Source of the DNA: Comamonadaceae bacterium
GTDB taxonomy: Bacteria > Pseudomonadota > Gammaproteobacteria > Burkholderiales > Burkholderiaceae_C
DNA: 5,213 nt
Reading direction: 5' to 3'
Assembly (NCBI GenBank): GCA_024642025.1
Contig: JAHEBY010000210.1
Coordinates: forward strand, 1-5,213
Numbering within the stretch: the first letter of the stretch is position 1; each line of letters starts with the position of its first letter. The notes under the pieces are model-generated. The model was not told the origin of the DNA. It saw nothing but the letters and a program-made list of their open reading frames with translations, and did not search any database. Below, one piece after another: positions 1 to 3,761 of the stretch. The position numbers and the translations under genes are program-made.

Positions 1-1
1 G

Positions 2-640
2 TTCCTGAAAGGCTACCAGAGCGGGCGCTACGCCAGAAAATACCAAAAGTTTGTAAAGCGCGTGCGTGAGGCGGAAGCAAAAGTCACCGATACAGGTTTG
101 GGTAAACCGGCCAAAACCCTGCTGACTGAAAACGTCGCCCGCTACCTGTTCAAGCTAATGGCCTATAAGGACGAATATGAAGTGGCGCGCCTGCACACTG
201 ACGAAGCCTTTTTGAAGCGCGTGAATGGCATGTTTGAGGGCGACTTCACGCTCAACTACCATCTGGCGCCGCCCATTCTTTCAAAAAAGAACGACAAGGG
301 TGAGCTCATCAAACAGAAGTTTGGCCCGCGCATGCTCACAGGCTTCAAGCTCCTCGCAAAACTCAAAATGCTGCGAGGTACTCCGCTGGATGTTTTTGGC
401 CGCTCGCCTGAGCGCCAGCAGGAGCGCGCGCTGATTGCCGAATACCAGGCCAGCATTGAAGAGGTTTTAAACACACTTAATTTAGACAACCACGCGCTGG
501 CGGTTGACATTGCGCGCATCCCCGAAGGAATCAAAGGTTATGGGCACGTCAAGGAGCGGCACCTGAAACTGGCCCGCGAGCAGTGGGACGGACTCATGGC
601 GCATTGGCGCAACCCGGCGATGGGGCGCAAGACGGCCTGA
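2..640 (+). CDS. Indolepyruvate:ferredoxin oxidoreductase (fused IorA-IorB type), C-terminal part, 5' truncated
   Basis: The last 212 residues of a protein that begins before the window; the frame is open from base 2 to the TGA at 638-640. The family oxidatively decarboxylates aryl-pyruvates such as indolepyruvate, made by transamination of aromatic amino acids, to the aryl-acetyl-CoA while reducing ferredoxin, in the cytoplasm. The visible part is the extreme C-terminal domain of the long fused form (about 1,150-1,200 residues in this class). I recognise it from the conserved strings ARYLFKLMAYKDEYEVARL, FEGDFTLNYHLAPP, FGPRMLTGFKLLAKLKMLRG, and GYGHVKERHLKLAR near the end. The thiamine-diphosphate, iron-sulfur and gamma domains would lie upstream and cannot be checked here. 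The stop lies 1 nt before the next gene, so the two are very probably cotranscribed and translationally coupled. Identification is from memory of the family; the exact keto-acid preference is not readable. Confidence 0.88.
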   Translation, partial: FLKGYQSGRYARKYQKFVKRVREAEAKVTDTGLGKPAKTLLTENVARYLFKLMAYKDEYEVARLHTDEAFLKRVNGMFEGDFTLNYHLAPPILSKKNDKGELIKQKFGPRMLTGFKLLAKLKMLRGTPLDVFGRSPERQQERALIAEYQASIEEVLNTLNLDNHALAVDIARIPEGIKGYGHVKERHLKLAREQWDGLMAHWRNPAMGRKTA

Positions 641-641
641 T

Positions 642-1181
642 GTGAAAGCCGTCGTTCTGGTTATTGACGTCCAGCAAGGGCTTTGTGAGGGCGAGGGCGC
701 TGCGTTTGAGTGCCCGGAAACTATTGGCCGGATCAATCGGGTCACGGGCAAAGCCCGGCTTGCCGGGGTGCCGGTTATTTTTGTACAGCACGAGTCCGCT
801 GTGGGCTACCTGGAGCGGGGCACTCCAGCGTGGCAACTGGCCGATGGGCTGGAAGTGAAGCCTGACGACATCAAAGTCAGAAAGACCACGCCTGATGCGT
901 TTCTTGGTACCCAGCTCGAAGAATGGCTGCGAAATGCCGGGACTCAGACGCTGGTGATCTGCGGCATGCATTCAGAGTTTTGTATCGATACAACCACCCG
1001 GCGCGCGCTGGCTCTGGGCTTCCCGGTCGTGCTGGTGTCGGATGGCCACACCTCCGCGGGCAATGATGCTATCTCGGCGCGACAAGTCATCGCGCACGAG
1101 AACGCCACGCTTTCCAATATCTCAAGCTTCGGTCCGCGGGCTGTTCCGGTTCATAGCGATGCAATTGAGTTTGAAGCTTGA
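642..1181 (+). CDS. Cysteine hydrolase, isochorismatase-like family
   Basis: A 179-residue protein of the usual length for single-domain isochorismatase-like hydrolases (nicotinamidase, isochorismatase, N-carbamoyl and related amidohydrolases). The family's catalytic triad can be placed: Asp9 in LVIDVQQG, Lys81 in VRKTTPDAF, and nucleophile Cys114 in GMHSEFCIDTTTR, the last following the usual cis-peptide turn. The fold is a cytoplasmic alpha/beta Rossmann-like domain. The GTG start at 642 is chosen because the first catalytic Asp must lie about nine residues in; it sits 1 nt after the upstream oxidoreductase stop, with only a weak purine-rich stretch ahead, so translation probably depends on coupling. 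The gene is intact. The substrate cannot be read from sequence: it could hydrolyse an amide or carbamoyl compound, or be an orphan. Its operon partner suggests a place in aromatic amino acid catabolism, which is inference only. Confidence 0.9.
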   Translation: MKAVVLVIDVQQGLCEGEGAAFECPETIGRINRVTGKARLAGVPVIFVQHESAVGYLERGTPAWQLADGLEVKPDDIKVRKTTPDAFLGTQLEEWLRNAGTQTLVICGMHSEFCIDTTTRRALALGFPVVLVSDGHTSAGNDAISARQVIAHENATLSNISSFGPRAVPVHSDAIEFEA

Positions 1182-1306
1182 CTGCATGGCTTTCCGACCG
1201 ATACATCCCAGTCAGCAAGAAGCCGCGCCGCTGGATTTACGGGTTGGCCATTGCGATGTTCATTCTTGCCGGTGTCGCCGGCATTGCCAGCCAGCACATG
1301 GGCTAA
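1178..1306 (+). CDS. Probable small single-span membrane peptide (42 aa), TTG start
   Basis: A short open frame from TTG at 1178 to TAA at 1304-1306. Its TTG shares two bases with the TGA of the cysteine hydrolase (TTGA), which would allow re-initiation. The peptide has a basic N-terminal segment with K14, K15, R17 and R18, then an uninterrupted hydrophobic run from about W19 to A37 (IYGLAIAMFILAGVAGIA), then a five-residue tail. That is the pattern of a one-helix inner-membrane peptide with its N-terminus in the cytoplasm. By my count 31 of 42 codons end in G or C, which fits real coding. An in-frame TGA at 1172-1174 rules out a longer version, and no other start precedes the charged segment. 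Weaknesses are the rare TTG start, the lack of a clear ribosome binding site, and a family I do not recognise. No function is proposed. Confidence 0.5.
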   Translation: MTAWLSDRYIPVSKKPRRWIYGLAIAMFILAGVAGIASQHMG

Positions 1307-1314
1307 CCCGATGA

Positions 1315-1389
1315 AATTCCGAACCTGGTAGCGACGCAAGTGATCGTGCAGCCTGTCACACTTCGAATGACGGGTTCTGGACCGGAATT
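1315..1389. repeat. Interrupted inverted repeat with nested inner stem
   Basis: The left arm AATTCCGAACC (1315-1325) matches, as reverse complement, GGTTC (1373-1377) plus GGAATT (1384-1389), with six unpaired bases TGGACC (1378-1383) in the right arm. A shorter pair, AAGTG 1338-1342 and CACTT 1359-1363, is nested inside. As RNA this could form a long imperfect hairpin downstream of the membrane-peptide frame. It may be a factor-independent structure protecting the 3' end, or chance. Confidence 0.35.
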
Positions 1390-1390
1390 C

Positions 1391-1408
1391 TTCTCAAAAT
1401 ATTGAGAA
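1391..1408. repeat. Perfect 7-bp inverted repeat with 4-base centre
   Basis: TTCTCAA (1391-1397), AATA (1398-1401), TTGAGAA (1402-1408). The symmetry is exact over seven bases per arm. It could be a protein-binding operator or a weak AT-rich hairpin. It lies between two convergent gene ends, where an operator is not obviously needed, and it lacks the GC stem of an intrinsic terminator. Confidence 0.5.
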
Positions 1409-1454
1409 AATAGACCTGTATCTACCGGTAAATATGCGTATACAGCTATATAAA

Positions 1455-1826
1455 TCATAGCGTCACAAGGTGATGCAAGTCAGTGTCAACCAGTTCTATC
1501 GGTTGCCCGTGCGGCGTGCGCAACGCTGCTGCCTCCCAGGCGTGTTCGAGGCTGTGAATTTGTGCAGGTGTGCCGATCTGGCGGCTGATGACGAGCTTTT
1601 CCAGCGTGTTGAGCCAGTGGGTGTAGTAGGTGCTTCCGTCGTCGGGGTCGCCTGCTGTTTGCGCTGAAGTTATTTCTGCCGCCAAAGCCTCTGCCCATTC
1701 GGGCCAGGTGAACACGCCGCGCTCGTGCAGTTGCAGCGTCATGGCAAGAGCGTGGGCTTGCCAGGGCTCGCTGAACACCGCGGTGGTGATTTCGGGAGGT
1801 GGCGGCGGTCGTGTGTTTGGCATCAT
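1455..1826 (-). CDS. Nitrile hydratase accessory (activator) protein, P14K/NhlE-like
   Basis: A 123-residue cytoplasmic protein of the family that inserts cobalt into nitrile hydratase; in characterised cobalt-type systems it binds the alpha subunit and exchanges loaded for unloaded alpha. It shows the conserved N-terminal block FSEPWQAHALAM (about 18-29), GVFTWPEWAEALAAEI (37-52) and the hallmark GDPDDGSTYYTHWL (59-72), which resembles the N-terminal part of the nitrile hydratase beta subunit. A proline run (PPPPP, 7-11) lies ahead of the domain. I chose the ATG at 1826-1824, which overlaps the beta-subunit TGA in an ATGA junction; a GTG further upstream at 1853 would add nine residues inside the beta gene and is less likely. 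No good ribosome binding site is seen at the usual distance, fitting translational coupling. It is the last gene of the operon. Confidence 0.9.
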   Translation of the reverse strand: MMPNTRPPPPPEITTAVFSEPWQAHALAMTLQLHERGVFTWPEWAEALAAEITSAQTAGDPDDGSTYYTHWLNTLEKLVISRQIGTPAQIHSLEHAWEAAALRTPHGQPIELVDTDLHHLVTL

Positions 1827-2515
1827 GCGGCGGGTTCCAGGTAGCTCTCCCACGCGTCCACGCTCACCTGCAGCCCGACATCAGTCTCCGGGCCCCACAG
1901 CGCGCGCCCGTGAAAGACCACCGTGTAAAGCCATTCAGCGTGGTCGTCAAACGGTGGCAGGGGCTTGGTGGCGTGCCGGTCGGGCAAGATGTGGGCGCCG
2001 TGCACCCGCTGCACGGTGCCGGTGTGGCCGCGCACATAGCGCGGCAGCCTCGTGTGGCCTGCCGGGTGCATGTTTTTGGCCTGCACAACGTCGCCAACCT
2101 TGAACCGTGCGGCGGTCGTGGCGGGGCGACTGGCGGGCGAGCCTTTGGCCAGTGTGGCGTCCACATCCGACCCGTGCAGGACACGAACCACTGGCAAACC
2201 CTTCGTAGTCGTCAGCGCAGCCGTTGGCGTCTGCCCGCCTGGCAATTCATCGGTCTGCACCATGCCACGTTGCAGCATCAGCTTTTGCAGGCCGCGCAAC
2301 CAGATTTCGTAATAACTACTGGCAAGATAAACGGTGGGTGGCAGCGATTCACGCGCGGCGCGGCTGAGGTCAATATTCCACTGCCCGCTTGCGCCCATGG
2401 CCACGGTTAACCCCAAGGCCCGCTTTTCCCACGCAGCGTGAAACAGCGGTTCATTTGCCTCCGGCAACACCGGTCCAAAGCCTTGCTGGCCACCCATGTC
2501 GTGCACACTGTTCAT
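1823..2515 (-). CDS. nthB: Nitrile hydratase beta subunit, cobalt type
   Basis: A 230-residue beta subunit of nitrile hydratase, which with alpha forms the cytoplasmic heterodimer or heterotetramer that hydrates nitriles to amides. The start MNSVHDMGGQQGFGPV is the family signature. An N-terminal helical region carries DLSRAARESLPP with Arg52, matching the conserved beta arginine that hydrogen-bonds the oxidised metal-ligand cysteines, then SSYYEIWLRGLQKLM (66-80). The C-terminal beta-barrel domain runs from about 136: RFKVGDVVQAKN, then HTRLPRYVRGHTGTV (154-168), which should hold the second conserved arginine, then YTVVFHGRALWGPE (197-210). The ATG at 2515 overlaps the alpha-subunit TGA (ATGA), and AGGAG lies 11 nt upstream inside the alpha gene. 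Length and motifs are those of an intact, functional subunit. Confidence 0.95.
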   Translation of the reverse strand: MNSVHDMGGQQGFGPVLPEANEPLFHAAWEKRALGLTVAMGASGQWNIDLSRAARESLPPTVYLASSYYEIWLRGLQKLMLQRGMVQTDELPGGQTPTAALTTTKGLPVVRVLHGSDVDATLAKGSPASRPATTAARFKVGDVVQAKNMHPAGHTRLPRYVRGHTGTVQRVHGAHILPDRHATKPLPPFDDHAEWLYTVVFHGRALWGPETDVGLQVSVDAWESYLEPAA

Positions 2516-3177
2516 GGCTGGGCCTGCTCCTGCACGGGGCCAGAAACCGGACTGCTCGCCAGGCCAGTGCCAATCATGGCGTTGCGCGTGACCAGGGCCG
2601 CCAGTTCTGGCTCGCTCATGGCTTCAGTGTGTTCGGGCCGCATCGGTATGACAAGGTAGCGCACTTCAGCGGTGGAATCCCAAACCCGAAAGCCGGTGCC
2701 GGCGGGTAGTTCCACGCCAAAGTCTCGCAATACACCGCGTGGGTCCATCACCGCTTTCGCTCGGTAGGGCGCGCTCTTGTACCAGACCGGCGGCAGGCCC
2801 AGCACAGGCCACGGATAGCAGCTGCAAAGCGTGCAGACGACCATGTTGTGGGTGTCGGGCGTGTTGAACACGGCCACCATGTGCTCACCCTGGCGGCCGG
2901 TAAAGCCCAACGAGGTGATCGCGGCGGTGGCGTCCTTGGCCAGCCAATCACGGAATGTGGGGTCCACCCAGGCCTTCGCGACCACGGCGGCGCCGTTGTG
3001 CGGGCCAATTTTGGTCTCGTAGGTTTCAACGATGCGGTCTATGGCCGCCGGGTCTACATAACCTTTTTGGACAAGCAGCGTTTCGAGCGCACGCACGCGA
3101 ACGTCCATGTCGCCCAAATGAGAGTGGTCTGGGCCGTGGCCGTGATCGTTTTGGTCAGAGTGGATTGGGGTGGTCAC
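2512..3177 (-). CDS. nthA: Nitrile hydratase alpha subunit, cobalt type
   Basis: A 221-residue catalytic subunit of nitrile hydratase, converting nitriles to amides at a low-spin Co(III) centre. The metal site V-C-T-L-C-S-C-Y is complete, with Cys115, Cys118, Ser119 and Cys120. Thr rather than Ser in the second position, followed by YPWPVLGLPP, is the established signature of the cobalt class over the iron class. In the active enzyme two of the cysteines are oxidised to sulfenic and sulfinic acid. Other blocks are RVRALETLLVQKGY (27-40), AKAWVDPTFRDWLAKDATAA (67-86), MDPRGVLRDFGVELP (144-158) and RVWDSTAEVRYLVIP (164-178). The GTG start at 3177 is supported by GAGGAG with 8 nt spacing. The tail before the conserved domain is rich in histidine (H6, H12, H14, H18, H20). 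It leads a three-gene operon with beta and the accessory protein. A thiocyanate hydrolase gamma subunit shares the CTLCSC motif but is less likely given the context. Confidence 0.96.
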   Translation of the reverse strand: MTTPIHSDQNDHGHGPDHSHLGDMDVRVRALETLLVQKGYVDPAAIDRIVETYETKIGPHNGAAVVAKAWVDPTFRDWLAKDATAAITSLGFTGRQGEHMVAVFNTPDTHNMVVCTLCSCYPWPVLGLPPVWYKSAPYRAKAVMDPRGVLRDFGVELPAGTGFRVWDSTAEVRYLVIPMRPEHTEAMSEPELAALVTRNAMIGTGLASSPVSGPVQEQAQP

Positions 3178-3185
3178 GCGTCACG

Positions 3186-3191
3186 CTCCTC
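3186..3191 (-). promoter_or_regulatory. Ribosome binding site of the nitrile hydratase alpha gene
   Basis: GAGGAG on the minus strand, 8 nt before the GTG at 3177. This is the strongest Shine-Dalgarno sequence in the window and it decides the GTG start. Confidence 0.75.
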
Positions 3192-3266
3192 GCGTCAGAG
3201 AAAACCGTCGAATTAACCTGTTTCGGCGTGCGGAATGGCCGTCTGCAGGCTCATGATAGCGCCGCA

Positions 3267-3272
3267 TACAAT
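3267..3272 (+). promoter_or_regulatory. Possible -10 element for yajC-secD
   Basis: TACAAT matches five of six bases of the sigma-70 -10 consensus and lies about 95 bases before the yajC start. No recognisable -35 is found 16-18 nt upstream, so this is a tentative call. If used, the leader RNA would contain the 3301-3323 hairpin. Confidence 0.25.
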
Positions 3273-3300
3273 GCAGGGTTACGCGCCCGCTATCTGCCCG

Positions 3301-3323
3301 ATGGCCGTTTGATACTCGGCCAT
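3301..3323. repeat. Perfect 7-bp inverted repeat in the yajC leader
   Basis: ATGGCCG (3301-3307) and CGGCCAT (3317-3323) separated by nine bases. It could form a leader hairpin upstream of yajC or serve as a dimeric regulator site. The loop is long for a terminator and no U-run follows. Confidence 0.4.
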
Positions 3324-3356
3324 GAGCATGAACAGTGGGCCAATTAACCAATATTG

Positions 3357-3361
3357 TGGAG
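3357..3361 (+). promoter_or_regulatory. yajC: Ribosome binding site of yajC
   Basis: TGGAG, 6 nt before the GTG at 3368. It favours that start over the in-frame GTG at 3335, which would add 11 residues unlike family members. Confidence 0.6.
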
Positions 3362-3367
3362 TCAGCC

Positions 3368-3706
3368 GTGTTTATTTCTTCAGCTTTTGCCCAAACCGCC
3401 CCAGCCGCCGCTGGGGGCGACATGATTTCAAGCCTGTCCAGCATGTTGCCATTGGTGCTGATGTTTGTGGTGCTTTATTTTGTCATGATCCGTCCGCAGA
3501 TGAAGAAGCAGAAAGAGCATCGCGCGATGATCGAAGCGCTGTCCAAGGGCGACGAAGTGGTCATTGCTGGCGGCATGCTGGGCAAAGTCACCAAAATGGG
3601 CGACAACTACCTGTCGGTTGAAATTGCAGCGGGCGTCGAGACCCAAATTCAGCGCGGCTCGGTGGTGCAAGTGCTGCCCAAGGGTACGATCAAGCCAAAC
3701 GCCTAG
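3368..3706 (+). CDS. yajC: Preprotein translocase accessory subunit YajC
   Basis: A 112-residue single-span inner-membrane protein that associates with SecD-SecF and the SecYEG translocon (also reported with YidC) and aids protein export. It begins MFISSAFAQTAPAAAGGD, a short polar N-terminus typical of betaproteobacterial YajC, then one membrane helix at about 25-41 (MLPLVLMFVVLYFVMI). Next comes the family hallmark RPQMKKQKEH (42-51) and the cytoplasmic domain with GDEVVIAGGMLGKV (61-74) and IQRGSVVQVLPKGTIK near the end. The GTG start at 3368 is preferred because of the TGGAG site and the fit to relatives; the upstream GTG at 3335 is the alternative. The gene is intact. secD follows after 55 nt in the same direction, the standard yajC-secD-secF order. 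Confidence 0.95.
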   Translation: MFISSAFAQTAPAAAGGDMISSLSSMLPLVLMFVVLYFVMIRPQMKKQKEHRAMIEALSKGDEVVIAGGMLGKVTKMGDNYLSVEIAAGVETQIQRGSVVQVLPKGTIKPNA

Positions 3707-3712
3707 ACTTTT

Positions 3713-3725
3713 CGGGCTTTGCCCG
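3713..3725 (+). other. Short GC hairpin between yajC and secD
   Basis: CGGGC (3713-3717), TTT, GCCCG (3721-3725), starting 7 nt after the yajC stop. No U-run follows, so it is not an intrinsic terminator and readthrough into secD is expected. It may shape the intercistronic RNA. Confidence 0.35.
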
Positions 3726-3761
3726 CCGCCCGGTGCGACAAAAACCCTGCCATCTGAATAT

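Larger units (their letters stand above)
1307..1454. other. Convergent intergenic region, AT-rich and dense in inverted repeats
   Basis: Lies between the ends of the plus-strand oxidoreductase operon and the minus-strand nitrile hydratase operon. It holds a nested imperfect inverted repeat (1315-1325 against 1373-1389, with AAGTG 1338-1342 facing CACTT 1359-1363), a perfect 7-bp palindrome pair at 1391-1408, and CTGTAT 1416-1421 facing ATACAG 1440-1445 around the palindrome TACCGGTA (1423-1430). From about 1390 on it is much richer in A+T than the flanking genes. No gene-sized frame is seen. A bidirectional transcription end is expected here, but no hairpin is followed by a clear U-run, so no intrinsic terminator is called. 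Confidence 0.6.
3192..3357. other. Divergent intergenic region between the nitrile hydratase operon and yajC
   Basis: Promoters for both the leftward nitrile hydratase operon and the rightward yajC-secD operon should lie here, but no strong sigma-70 pair is visible on either strand. Candidates for the -10 are TACAAT at 3267-3272 (rightward) and TATCAT at 3258-3253 (leftward), both without a good -35. A perfect inverted repeat ATGGCCG/CGGCCAT lies at 3301-3323. A short plus-strand frame from GTG 3228 to the TAA at 3345-3347 (39 codons) is not recognised and is probably not a gene. There is no trace of a tgt 3' end. Confidence 0.5.

Noticed and set aside
1391..1410. The 1391-1408 palindrome as an intrinsic terminator
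   Set aside because: The stem is AT-rich and short, and no run of T follows on either strand.
1823..1853. GTG at 1853 as the start of the accessory protein
   Set aside because: It would add nine residues inside the beta gene; the ATG at 1826 forms the same ATGA junction as alpha-beta and sits just before the conserved domain.
1799..2410. A 203-codon plus-strand frame inside the nitrile hydratase beta gene
   Set aside because: The opposite strand encodes a full, motif-complete beta subunit; this frame has no recognisable features.
2512..3177. Alpha subunit as a thiocyanate hydrolase gamma subunit or iron-type nitrile hydratase
   Set aside because: The motif is CTLCSC followed by YPWPVLGLPP, the cobalt nitrile hydratase pattern; the partner is a full-length fused beta subunit and a P14K-like activator follows, not the separate alpha and beta genes of thiocyanate hydrolase.
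1455..3177. A base-composition shift marking the nitrile hydratase operon as foreign
   Set aside because: Some blocks count higher in G+C (40-41 of 60 at 2581 and 2761 against 29 at 121), but a secD block at 4201 is also 40 of 60, so the contrast is not consistent by hand count.
3211..3349. Direct repeats AATTAACC (3211-3218 and 3342-3349) and ATGGCCGT as regulatory iterons
   Set aside because: Only two copies of each 8-mer within 190 bp, irregular spacing; chance repeats of this length are not rare.
3335..3367. GTG at 3335 as the yajC start
   Set aside because: The extra residues do not resemble YajC N-termini, while GTG 3368 has TGGAG at 6 nt and begins with the expected MFISSAFAQ.
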